From positions 124,001-188,000 of the forward strand of contig MU867114.1 of the NCBI GenBank assembly GCA_033725935.1: a stretch of DNA of 64,000 nt, written 5' to 3'. Of the stretch, positions 30,893 to 40,860 are shown in pieces (position 1 is the stretch's first letter; every line of letters starts with the position of its first letter). The position numbers and the translations under genes are program-made. The notes below the pieces were generated by a model. The model did not search any database and was not told the DNA's origin. It was given only the letters and a program-made list of their open reading frames with translations. Source of the stretch: Cladorrhinum sp. PSN259 (taxonomy: Eukaryota; Ascomycota; Sordariomycetes; Sordariales; Podosporaceae).

Positions 30893-32240
30893 ATGGCTAC
30901 CCTCAGTCGACAACCGTTTGCGCCGCTCGACGGAGCAAGACTTAAGAGTCTGACTAGTCTGAAGAATAGACAGAATGGTACGTCTATCATCTGGAGTCGA
31001 TTGGCTTGGCATCCCGTGTGGCTTGTGCCCCCTATTTTGTGTCCACCCCTCTAACACGCCAACAGCAATCTCTTCCTCCCCAGGAAAGCGAAAAGTCGCT
31101 GAAGCGCAAGGCGACGATGACTTTGAGAATGTCGACCCCCTCTCTTCCAAGCGGTCTAAGGGGTCCAATCTGGACGGGGATCTCACCAAGACCTTTTTCA
31201 AGCCACCAACCTTTGTCCTGACCAAGGCAGTCTCCACACCAAACATCAACTCCAACTTCGCTGTCCCGACCAAGCCCAGATCACGCAGCATCCTCCAGCC
31301 CAAATCCCCCGCTGCCCGTCTCAACTCTCTTTTGACCCAACCCTCTACCCCATTGACTGCACCAGCCGGCCGCTCTCCACCAAGGGGCAACAAGCGCGTC
31401 GGCATCCTCTCCCGGCACCGCCGGCACACGCAGCGCATCGATCCTCCATCCTTTGGCTTCAACTCTTCAGTCCCATTCTCTCTTGATGCGGCTCTCAAGG
31501 GTTCCATCCCTGCCTACTCTGGCTCCCTTTCCCTCGCCCCTTCATCATCAACCTTGAAAGCTGGCTCAGAGATGGAGTCCTCCTGGTTCTTTGACATTCA
31601 CGAGGATACCCCGGAGCAAGAGATGACCAACCTCCTCCAGCACCACACTGGTACCTTGGACATTTCAAGCGACGAGGAATCTGAGCGAAGAGTGATGAGG
31701 GAGAGAGCCGAAGGCAGGGACAAGGAAAACATTCCACCCCCAGATGACATCAGCCAGACCTCATCGCGTGCCAGAGTGCCTGATGAAAATGAGATGATGG
31801 GCATTGAGAAGCAGCGTGGTCCCTTGGCAGAGATGGATGCCCGGGATTATTATGCTGAAGGGTGTGATGAGGATAGCGTGGTGATTGTGCCATGGGATGA
31901 GGAAGACGATCAGCAGAATCAGGACAAGATCGAGGTTGATGCTCCTGTTCTTGCTCAACACGAAGAGTGCCCACAAGAGCAGCAGGTTTATGCCGAGCCC
32001 GAGGAACCTGTCGCCTCGCTTGCAGAGGTTGAGTCGGTAAATGTCGATGACCTCATGGGAAACAACTCTTCGCAGCCGGCTGCTTTGCTTGAGCCTATTG
32101 AAGGCACTGGCGAGAGCTTCGAGTTGTGGGAGAGCACTAGCGCAAAGGATGAAGGTGACGCACCTGCTTCGCCTGGCCCCGCACGACAGTTTGCGGTCGA
32201 CGCTGAGAATACCGCCCCTGTTTCTGACGTCGTGTTGTGA
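30893..32240 (+). CDS. Conserved acidic fungal protein with KENIPP motif, function unknown
   Basis: I do not recognise a catalytic domain. Exons 30893-30977 and 31066-32240 (88-nt intron, GTACGT...ACAG) give 419 residues; an alternative acceptor 18 nt downstream (CCCCAG, 31083) is also in frame. Features in order: N-terminal MATLSRQPFAPLDGARLKSL, SSPGKRKV, basic RSILQPKSPAARLNSLL, SPPRGNKRVGILSRHRRHTQR, then the block WFFDIHEDTPEQEMTNLLQHHTGTLDISSDEE followed by DKENIPPPDD. The KEN sequence could act as an APC/C degron. DYYAEGCDEDSVVIVPWDEE precedes an acidic, disordered C-terminal third. The clustered SP/TP sites and KEN box suggest a cell-cycle-regulated nuclear protein; that is inference. 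Confidence 0.8.
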
Positions 32241-33296
32241 TTCTGATATGTCCTCCCCCCCCCCCCCCCTACATTACTCTGTTTCCGTTGTGATCATGCT
32301 TGATGCTTGTCATGCTTTCTGCTTTGAAGTTTTCACTTTTTTTGGCTTTGAATATAGCGTGGTTCTTGGGTCTGGTTGGGGTTGGATTCTTATTTCTTTT
32401 TATTTATCTAATTTCCTTATTTTCTTGAGTTCTCTGGGTGGCAAATCTGGCGAAATATCGCGTGACACTGTCATGTCAATCAAGTAGTGTTTGGGTCGGG
32501 AATGGGACGGGCTGGGTTTGGGTTGGGTTCATGGTATGGTCTGGTCATGGTCGGTTATACAGGACCAGGAGTATTCAAGCAGTATCCCTGTTCTTTTCTC
32601 CTCCATGCGCTTCATATATGGAAAGAGGAACTGGAGTTGGGTATTGGAGATGAACGGGTCATGGTTGGGTGGTAACAGGTGTTCTACGGTGTCAAGGTTG
32701 CTTGCTTGGGACTGAAGTTCGTTACCCTTGGTTGAATGGATGGGAGCGGGTGTCTAACTGGTTTTTGCACATAGCTACTGTCGGTGATTTGAGTCTTTTT
32801 GCTGTTCTGCTTTCTTGGTCTGGTAGAGACTTGCAATTGATTATTGTTCTGAAAAGTGAATTGTCCATGTGCTGCTTGATCTGTTGCAAACCACACATAC
32901 TATCTGGTGGAAAAAGGGCCCTTCTGCCTAAGTTTATCCGTGAAGTTAACTACATTATTCCATTACTGTCTTGATGACTTTGATGACGTAGACAAGGCCT
33001 ACAAATCTTTTTTGCTCCTTTTCACCTGCTCTTTGCTTCATTTGTGCGCTTATGTGCTCACAATCCCTTATTTTCCACCTTTCAATATATCTATTTATCC
33101 TTTTCGCGTCTTCTTAGCTCTTTGTTCGAGTCCCCAAACTACCTCATCTTTATGACTTCTGGGAGTCTTGCATGTACACCTTCCTATGTCCTTGACACAG
33201 GCCAACCCAGTCTCGTCCATAAGTATATGAGTCAAACGAGTGGAGCTGCCTCCCAGCAATCCCCTCAAACTACGTCGAGTGTCCACACTTGAAAAG
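32241..33296. other. Intergenic region, 3' of KENIPP gene, no gene seen
   Basis: Starts with a C-run (32257-32270), then T/G-rich sequence with imperfect GGGTTGGGTT stretches (32510-32530). No supported coding or RNA gene until the tRNA-Asp. Confidence 0.5.
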
Positions 33297-33387
33297 TCTT
33301 CCGTAGTATAGTGGTTAGTATATGAGCTTGTCAATCCTTTGAGGAACAACAACGCTCGGGACCCGGGTTCAATTCCCGGCGGGAGAG
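33297..33387 (+). tRNA. tRNA-Asp(GUC) with 19-nt intron
   Basis: Cloverleaf read by eye. Acceptor stem TCTTCCG (33297-33303) pairs with CGGGAGA (33380-33386), with discriminator G33387. The D-arm lies in TAGTATAGTGGTTAGTATA. Anticodon stem TGAGC pairs with GCTCG (33354-33358), loop TTGTCA..C with anticodon GTC at 33330-33332. A 19-nt intron at 33334-33352 sits at the canonical 37/38 position. T-arm is CCGGG TTCAATT CCCGG. A T-run (33396-33401) downstream can serve as the Pol III terminator. Confidence 0.9.
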
Positions 33388-33887
33388 TACCATTTAATTT
33401 TTGGATATTTTGTGATCTGATTGTGGTGTGATGAGATCTTTCTTGCTTGGGTGAGGTTGTGTTTTTGTTTTATTTTGGAACTGTATTGGGAAGGAAGGTC
33501 ACTAGTTATCTTTGCTTTTCCGCGAGGGAAGTACGGTTTGGAGACTTGATTAAACTGCTTGGATTAATCAGAAGTGCCCGCACTTCTTATTTCATTGTCG
33601 ACCTGTTGAAGAGTTTAAAAGGTTTTATATGACTCGGGAGTCTTAGCCTCGCCCTTCATCTCATTTATGTTAAAGCTAATCAATTTATTTAAATTAAAAA
33701 AAAAAAGGTATTATTACTCGTACCTCATTTCAAGTTACACGAAAAGAACCTCAGTTCTCTGGATTCTCATCATTTCGAAAATTTTATAAACAGAAAAAGT
33801 TTTCTCCTTCCAAAAACAGGTGTGTTGCACCGCATCCAGTGTCTCAGACCGACTTTCGAAGTTGACTGTCATATAACAAAGACCAAA
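33388..33887. other. Spacer between two tRNA genes
   Basis: AT-rich spacer with an A-run at 33697-33708. Nothing else seen. Confidence 0.6.
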
Positions 33888-33995
33888 GTCACTTTGGCCG
33901 AGTGGTTAAGGCGCGGGCCTGCTATTCATGTATCATCACGTGATAAGCCGCAGCTCGTCTCTTCGGAGGCGTAGGTTCGAATCCTGCAGGTGACG
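33888..33995 (+). tRNA. tRNA-Ser(GCU) with 27-nt intron
   Basis: Type II tRNA. Acceptor stem GTCACTT (33888-33894) pairs with AGGTGAC (33988-33994), with discriminator G33995. The D-arm is GGCCGAGTGGTTAAGGC. Anticodon stem CGGGC pairs with GCTCG (33953-33957, one G.U), and loop CTGCTA..A has anticodon GCT (33921-33923). A 27-nt intron at 33925-33951 lies between positions 37 and 38. The long variable arm has a TCTC-TTCG-GAGG stem, and the T-arm is GTAGG TTCGAAT CCTGC. A T5 run follows at about 34003-34010. Confidence 0.9.
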
Positions 33996-34262
33996 GATTA
34001 TTTACTTTTTGGCTATTTGGATTCAGTGACTCCTTACGCGGCGGTTTGGGGGATTTCGATCTGTGTCTCTTTGGCTCTGCTTTTTTTTCCCCTCGCTTTT
34101 GCACTGACTGCATAGAAGTTGGGAGTCGTTGTGACCAAGCTACGGGCCATTTTTGCCGACTTGACATGAGCATCAAGACAAAGGATGACAGTATGCTCCT
34201 CCAATTCCGTCATATTATCTGCAGGTATGTGTCCTCAACTTGAGGAATTTCCTCGTGCTCAA

Positions 34263-35387
34263 CTACCAGTTATGCCACACGGTGTGTTTCCTATCTACAG
34301 CAAAGATATCGATATTGCCCGGCCCCCACGAAGTGACTGCAGGCACCTCGAGCCACGTTGGACCGTCAATTATCTCCCATCTGTCTCCCGGTCTCCAACC
34401 ACCTGCTGCGGTCCACTGCTTATGCCTCAACACGTTATCCGTGTCAAGAACATAGAGATCAAAAGTGTCGGGCCTGTCTGAGACCACCGCGATAGGCTTT
34501 TGATCGACCTGCACCCCGGGTAGTGGTTGCCAAGGTGTCCACGCAGTCCCGTCCCATCTTCTGTAGTATACCAGGTGATCGTAGGCAACTTCGAAAACAA
34601 AAAGGCTGCTTGGACCGAGTGCTATCGCGGCAGGATCGACGAGGAACGGCCCGCCGAGTGCTTCGTATGCCCAGGCACCTCCGTTCGTGTATGCGTGAAT
34701 CAACTGAACGGTGCCGTCGTGGAGGTAAAAAACGTCCAGCAGACCCTGGCCTCGCGTCACGGCCACCGGATTTAGTCCCTGGAGAACCGGCGGAAGATCC
34801 GTGTGGGCCGTCCATGCGCTCCAAGTCCGCGTTTCGGCGCTGTAGTAGATCTGGTTGAGCACGCTGTAGGCGTCTGACACGAACACGTCGAGTCTGTCCA
34901 TGCCCCACGACACGGGCGAGGCGGCAGATCGGACGCCGTCGGTGCTGAGACGGCCTGAGCCGAGACTATACCACCCGCCCCAGCCTGCGTTTTCTTCGAG
35001 GTAGGTGATGGCATTGACAGAGCCGTCGAGACCTCTGGCGAAGACATCGAGGCGGTTTCCCCTCCAGCCTATGGCTTTCGCTTCGGTGGTGAGCAGGTTG
35101 CCGAGGTCTTCCCAGTCGGTCCACACGCAGCCGTCGCCTGAACGGTGGACGAGCTGGTTATCGGGCCCCCAGCCGACGACGTCGAGACGGTTGGGCCCCC
35201 AGGAGGCTGCCGAGGGTGCTGACCAGAGGGAACCGTTGATTATTTCCCATCGGCCCGGGAGCGTGTCTCGCGGTCTGATTCCTTTGGCGCAGACGGTGGC
35301 CGTTGATTGCGTCCATTCTCTGTTGGCGAGGACGCGAAGTGGGAAGCCTGCCGCAAGGGCGGTCAGGATGTAAGGAACGTGGACCAT
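34263..35387 (-). CDS. Secreted PLL/fucolectin-type beta-propeller lectin
   Basis: Probable secreted carbohydrate-binding protein. Single exon, 374 residues from the ATG at 35387. Residues 1-21 look like a signal peptide (MVHVPYILTALAAGFPLRVLA). The rest is built from about seven units of 45-50 residues carrying the repeat pattern W(G/R)xxRLDVFxxxxDxxxxH or N, then W..W..LG. Examples are SWGPNRLDVVGWGPDNQLVH, GWRGNRLDVFARGLDGSV, SWGMDRLDVFVSDAYSVL and SWGPGNIDIFAVDRKHTVWHNW. This is the signature of PLL-like / AAL-like propeller lectins (bacterial PLL and fungal relatives). Sugar specificity is unknown. A 17-G run lies about 120 bp upstream of the start. Confidence 0.82.
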   Translation of the reverse strand: MVHVPYILTALAAGFPLRVLANREWTQSTATVCAKGIRPRDTLPGRWEIINGSLWSAPSAASWGPNRLDVVGWGPDNQLVHRSGDGCVWTDWEDLGNLLTTEAKAIGWRGNRLDVFARGLDGSVNAITYLEENAGWGGWYSLGSGRLSTDGVRSAASPVSWGMDRLDVFVSDAYSVLNQIYYSAETRTWSAWTAHTDLPPVLQGLNPVAVTRGQGLLDVFYLHDGTVQLIHAYTNGGAWAYEALGGPFLVDPAAIALGPSSLFVFEVAYDHLVYYRRWDGTAWTPWQPLPGVQVDQKPIAVVSDRPDTFDLYVLDTDNVLRHKQWTAAGGWRPGDRWEIIDGPTWLEVPAVTSWGPGNIDIFAVDRKHTVWHNW

Positions 35388-36091
35388 GTTGGGGTAGGAT
35401 AAGTGAGTGTAATGGGGGGACAATGAGAGTTCCCCCGGGTGGGGTGGCGAGACGACGGTGAGAGAAATTCAGGTTGGGTCAATAAGACCCGAGCCCAAGT
35501 TAAAGGGGGGGGGGGGGGGGGTTGTCATTTTTATGCGCAAATCTCCCAAATCAGTTGATAAATCACCTCTTTCGCGTGGTAAATTCCAGGGACGCGAGGA
35601 TGCAGTCATGGTTCCGCGTCGGAATTCTTGATATTTCCATCATGTCTCACAATTTTTCTTGGTGTGTATTTCCCGGTCACGCCTGGTCTGCTGGGACATA
35701 GGAATGTAATTCACAAAGCATCCAAAACACGGACTCATCCAGGTCACAATATCATTTCAAAGTTCACGCAACTGTCGCCACATTGGTACCATAACCTCAA
35801 TTATTGCTGGGTCTTTGGAGTGTCACTCATTTTTGTTTTCATCTTCAAAACTTGGGTACCTTTTAGCTTAGTCCCCTCATCTATCTGCATTCATGTCAAG
35901 TACTTGCCATAACATTCCGAAAACATCTGTATTCTTGGAGAACAGCATGATACTTTCGTAGCTCAAAACCACTCTGTTGATCCGTGACGGAACTTTACAA
36001 ACGGCTTCACAGAACGTTACAGTATACGCAAACATGAAGACAACAAAGTGAACAGCTCATGGGTCTAACCGTGGATGCTACCCTTGACGTA

Positions 36092-36143
<52 letters not shown>

Positions 36144-36312
36144 CTTGTCAGTTGATTGTTACTTGGACTAGAAAAACGAGACAGCCTTAAAAGCCTTTCC
36201 TTTCCTTCCCCTTCAGTCTCTAGATCAGAGTTTCCATTCTGTTTTCAATCAAATGCTTTACCCAAAATTATTCCAAGCTTTAACCTTCACAACAACGCCA
36301 ACATTGAACCCA
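35388..36312. other. Intergenic region with poly-G and GAT microsatellite
   Basis: 5' region of the lectin gene (minus strand) and of the GxxxG-repeat gene (plus strand). It holds a 17-G run (35505-35521) and a GAT triplet array (36092-36142). AT-rich elsewhere; no gene supported. Confidence 0.55.
36092..36142 (+). repeat. (GAT)17 microsatellite
   Basis: Seventeen uninterrupted GAT units (51 bp) in the intergenic region. Confidence 0.97.
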
Positions 36313-36645
36313 ATGTCAGACTCGTCAAGCCAACTACATGTAGCCGAAGAGACAGCCAGACAAGAAGGCTGCGAAGAGGGATACAAGAAGGGGTTTCCAG
36401 AAGGACGCAAAATGTAGTTCTGTGACAGACCTTATTCGGATCCATACAACAGGATGGTAGGAGTTCAGTTTAGTAAAGGATACGACAGGGGCAAGTCTGA
36501 TGGTGCGAGGAGAGGGTGGTTAGTTGGTCTTGAAGAAGGAAAACGGGATGGGTTTGAAGAGGGCAAGAAGGCTGGGTTTCGTGAGGGGAAGAGTACAGAG
36601 AGGAACGTGACAAGGAAGACGGGTGTTGTGTTATTTTGTAGGTAA
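36313..36645 (+). pseudogene. GxxxG-repeat small protein gene interrupted by an in-frame TAG
   Basis: From the ATG at 36313 the frame encodes 34 residues ending EEGYKKGFPEGRKM, stops at TAG (36415-36417), then continues in the same frame to TAA at 36645. The second part includes FSKGYDRGKSDGARRGW and LVGLEEGKRDGFEEGKKAG. Both halves carry the same Gly-every-four pattern (GxxxGxxxG with F/Y at the second position), resembling the deca-GX3 repeats of Yae1/Lto1 proteins. Continuity of pattern across the stop suggests one original gene. Possibilities are a nonsense-mutated pseudogene, stop readthrough, or an unseen small intron; a GTAG...ACAG of 39 nt would be in frame but very short. It lies next to another gene with GxxxG units. 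Confidence 0.4.
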
Positions 36646-37073
36646 CGAATGGCCATATCTTGTCTGATTCTCTGATGAGTGTAATGTGAATGGCTTGAAT
36701 TTATAGAAGCAGGGTATATAATCTTTGCTTTGAACAGGAGATTGCCACTTGTTAATGAATGCCCGAGTAACATTGGACTGTTTGAATTAGGCATAGGTAG
36801 TGTCACCGCCAGGAGTAACCCGTACTCAGTTGATGACCAGTTAGTTGTTTGTATTGTTGCAGTTGCCTTGTCTCTGCTGTCAGCCATGTGTGCGACTGTT
36901 TCAGGGGCCTTGCAAATTATGAGAGCCCGCGAACTGACTTTATTTGGCAGGCTGGGGTCTGGTTAAAAGATCAAATTGCTGGCTTTTACCCCTACCTTGT
37001 TTTAATAATCTCCACATAAAACCTAACGACGGAAAAGAAAAATATATCTCGATCTGACGCTTCACAGAAGTTC
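36646..37073. other. Short intergenic region between the two GxxxG-repeat genes
   Basis: Nothing recognisable seen. Confidence 0.5.
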
Positions 37074-37658
37074 ATGATGCCAAGGAACCCCATCGAGCCG
37101 GAGCAGTAAGTTTCATCGAGTAGAGTGCAGATACTTTGAACGATGGGAAGAGCTAAATACATTCTCAGCCCCCGAGTTCCACCTCCAGCATATTACGGCT
37201 CGCATGGGTACCATCGAACATCAGGCCAAACTCGAGCGCCGCCGCAGCTATACTCGCCGTATGGACATGCACATCCGGCATTTGTTTCGAACCAATACCA
37301 ATCACACCCTCCGCCGCAGGCACAGCCAATACAGCCATCCGTGCCTCGTCAGCCCAGTGCATTTAGATATACGGCGCCAGAGGATAATCCAATCGCTCGA
37401 GCGTACGAGCAAGCAGGATATGAACGAGGACGGGTAGACGGATACAATGAAGCAAAAGCGGAGATGGAGGCACGCTTCCAGGAAGAGATAATGGCAGCAT
37501 ACAACCGGGGGCTCTATGACGGCAGGAGAAGAGAGCAACATAAACAGGCAAAACTGTGGCAAGAAAGTCAAGCCGCCTGGGCTCAGGCTGCAGAGCAGGG
37601 AAGGCACAACTATGGCCAACATCAGTACTCTGGCAGAGATTCCAGCGGCTGTTGTTAG
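37074..37658 (+). CDS. Small Pro/Gln/Tyr-rich protein with GxxxG units, unknown function
   Basis: I do not recognise the family. Exons 37074-37105 and 37169-37658 are joined by a 63-nt intron (GTAAGT...CTCAG, branch GCTAAAT) and give 173 residues. The splice fuses MMPRNPIEPE to HPRVPPPAYYGSHGYHR; without it, translation could start at 37143. Residues to about 75 are low complexity, rich in Pro, Gln, Tyr and His. Residues about 85-135 contain YEQAGYERGRVDGYNEAKAE and AYNRGLYDGRRREQHKQ, helical segments with Gly every four residues like those of the broken gene 430 bp upstream. The end is Gln/Ala-rich, then GRDSSGCC; the final CC has no obvious lipidation box. Probably an expressed lineage-specific gene. 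Confidence 0.55.
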
Positions 37659-38388
37659 GTAGATAGAAGTCTTATGTATCTTGTCTGAAACGGTGTCGGT
37701 TTGCAAGATACTATTTGTTCTTGGTTTTGAAACCAAGAAAGGCGTGTTTACGTGCTGGAAGGGATTACCCTACTAACTTGTGAAGAACGACGGACCATGA
37801 CTATCCTCTTCATAACCATTATTTAAAGGCTTCCAAGAATATTAAGAACTCTTTCAAGTTGTATTATATACCCGTTCTGTGCCTTTCATATTGATCATAC
37901 TTTTTAGTTTATTGTATTTTATTTTCGTCCCTATTACCTAGCTCCATTTTATATGCGCTGGATTCCAAAAAAGATAAAAACGAAAACAAAAACGAAAAGG
38001 AAAAAAAAAAGGCAAAACGCCTGTGCCGAGGTGAATAAAAGTAATGCCAAGGCTGTCTGGTGGGCCGATTCGCAGCTGGTGGGGCATTCCGTTCAAGGAC
38101 TTGGGTCCTTCCCTTGGCCCCGGCGTTCTCAAAAGGGTCTTTCTCAAAACTTCCCCAGATCATCCAAGGAAGCAAAAAAACCCACATGCAAACCATCTGC
38201 AATTGGGATTGGCCACCACTCCAGCTGATACTAAAAAGCACCACACCACCTTGAACCTTGTTATCGGCATCCAGCTCCAACATCATCATCGCCCTCACGA
38301 AATGCCTGCCGCCATTGTGAAGCACGGCTTATTTGCTCATTGCTATTCCCTGGATTGCCGATAGCGGGGTTCTGGTTCCATCCAAAAA
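37659..38388. promoter_or_regulatory. Upstream region of the dual zinc-cluster regulator
   Basis: Includes an A-rich purine tract (37968-38010). No gene seen. Confidence 0.5.
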
Positions 38389-40523
38389 ATGAACGTCTCG
38401 TCGCCCATCAACGACAGACCACAAAAACGCACCGCCAACACATGCGGAGCCTGTCGGACACGCAAAGTCAGGTGCGACGGCAGACGGGGAATATGCACCA
38501 ACTGCGAGCGCCTCGGCCTGCCTTGCGCTTATGACGATGCCTTCGCCGTCGAGGTCGCCCATCCCGTGTCCATCCCTCGACGTCGTGTCCGTCAGGCATG
38601 TCAAAACTGCCACGCCAAAAAGGCACGATGCAGTGGAACAATGCCCAGCTGCGACCGATGTCGCACCCAGAAACTCGGGTGCGTCTATCGACCGGGGAAG
38701 CGGTCTCTTCCGCCCATGTTGAGCCCCTCTGGTGCACTGTCTCCGGAAACGCCAACGGCTGAGGATGGGACCACGAGTCCATCTGTGGCGGCCCTTGATG
38801 ATCACTTGGAACCCGACGAGACACTCGCCCGCCGAGCTTTTGACGCCTTTTTTCGTCACATCCATCACATTCCAATGTTTGCCTTTCTGCACCAGGCTTC
38901 GCTGATGGAACGATACGACAAGGGAGCTCTCGATCGCGCCCTTGTGCTTGCCTTGATCGGCATCACGTCCTTGTTGACTGACCTCGGGCCGGGGATGGAC
39001 GAGTATGGCGAACAGTGCATCGAGGAAGCCATCTCTTTGTGTTTGAGGGAACTCGAGAAGCCCTCGATTCCCCGACTCCAGGCGTTGGTGCTTGCCGTCA
39101 AGCATCGAATCCTGTCCAAGCGACATTCGAGTGCTTTCATGCTTCATGGCATCGCCGGCCGCTTCGCCACTGCTCTTCGGTTGAACCACGAACAGCCAAC
39201 AATCTGCTTCCTTGCTCAGGAATCCCGCCGCCGTCTGATGTGGTCTCTCTACATGATAGACTCTTCCATCTCGGCGGGACAGCAAGAATCCGCTCTCTGG
39301 CCAGATGCCGAACGACAAATACACGTTCAGCTGCCCTGTAACGAACGAAACTTTGAGTTCGATCTGCCAGAACCCACCGAAGGTTTGCGTCCACCACCGC
39401 CAGGACCCGACGGAACGGTGCCGCCCATGACTGATGCGCTTGGCTTCATGGCTGCTCACATCCGTATTCAGTGGATACGCACCAGGATTCTGCAATGCAC
39501 CTCCAAGGCGACATCGTCCACATCGTCGGCCGACTTGGCCATGTTGCCAATGCAGTGTGCCGAGCTGGAAGCGGAATTGGAGGCTTTTGAGAACCGGTTA
39601 CCGCCCTCGTTCCGTTGGTCAGAGGCCAACCTGCGCCTTCGTGCCTACTCTCGAAGGCTTGGTATCTTCGTCATGACGCATGTGTGGTGGCGACAATGCC
39701 ATCTCGACCTGTACCGTTTATGCCTTGCTGGACTGAGGGAGGCATTGTCTCCAGAGGCGCTGCAACATCTGGATCCTGGGTTTGTCGACCGCAGTCGGCG
39801 GAAGTGCTATGATCATGCGAGAGCCATGCCCGACATGTTTGCTCATATGATGATGCTAGGGAACAGTGCAATAGTCACCGACTTGGACTTGCCGGGATGC
39901 GCATTCCAGTGTTCCAAGGTTTTGTATCATGGGCTGCAGACCGGCGCAGCAGCTAGTCTTGGTTTTAGCCCTGAACGAGTTCGGGAACTTGTGAATGTTT
40001 GTCTAAAGGCTGCTCGACAGTCGACAGCGGGATTGGCGTCCGCTAGTATTGTAGGTTCTTCTTTCTCTCTTTTTTGCCACCGAAGAGGAGAAAATGCTGT
40101 TTGCTAACAGGTTGTCATCAGCAAGCGGATATTGAGCGGCTTATCTTCCACGGGCTCTCGTTGCCGGAAAACCCGCCCAGGCCTATCATGTACACTGGGT
40201 TGCCTCATCAGTCTGATACTGTAGCCCATGCAGAGCAGCAGCAGCAGCAAACCTCGTCTGCCGGCTCCCATTCTTTCCAGGTGCCCATGCCGCCACCTAC
40301 TACAGCAAGCGCACACATGCCGTCGTTTAGCATGGCAATATCGGATTCCGTAGTACCTGCTCCCGTGGCTCCGTCACATGCAAGTGCGGTGACGACTGGA
40401 AGCAATGCATTTGAAGAAGTGATGATGGAAGGACTCAACTTTGGTCCGGAGCTGTACGGATTGGACTGGTCGGCGTTTTCTAATGGCTGGCCTAACTCTG
40501 CACACTATCCGGGGAATATTTGA
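38389..40523 (+). CDS. Transcription factor with two Zn2Cys6 clusters and Fungal_trans domain
   Basis: Nuclear regulator. Exons 38389-40050 and 40122-40523 (71-nt intron, GTAGGT...ATCAG) give 687 residues. Two complete Gal4-type clusters occur in tandem, each CX2CX6CX6CX2CX6C: C19, C22, C29, C36, C39, C46 (CGACRTRKVRCDG...) and C71, C74, C81, C88, C91, C98 (CQNCHAKKARCSG...). Most fungal regulators have one. The Fungal_trans region starts near residue 145 with FFRHIHHIPMFAFLHQASLM and includes LHGIAGRFATALRLNHE and RRRLMWSLYMIDSS. A Gln/Pro/Ser tail with EEVMMEGLNFGPELYGLDWSAF could be the activation domain. An upstream acceptor (CTAACAG, 40110) would shift the frame and is rejected. It is convergent with a polytopic membrane protein gene. 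Confidence 0.9.
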
Positions 40524-40860
40524 AGTGATGCATTTTAACTTTTTTTTTTTTTTTTTTTTTTCGCGTTTGCATTTGCATTTGCATGTCGTGTGAGCGCGGT
40601 GTTAACACATTAATTTGGGGGTCTAGAGTGGCTTTTAAATGGCCAAAAGGCAATTGACGCCATTGGGGACGTGGATGGCGCCATCCCACAATGTTCAGTG
40701 GGGGTTTTGTTAGGTAATTGGACGCCCACGTTCTCAGAGTTAATCACGAAGAACATGAAGAGACGCTCTTTTCCTTTTTCCTTTTTTTAGGCATAGAATT
40801 AAGCATTATCCGTTACAAATACTGCATACTTGGTTTTTACAATTAAAAATATGCCCTGAT
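40524..40860. other. Convergent intergenic region with poly-T tract
   Basis: Contains a 22-T run (40540-40561) and a GCATTT repeat (40567-40584), shared 3' flank of two genes. Confidence 0.6.
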
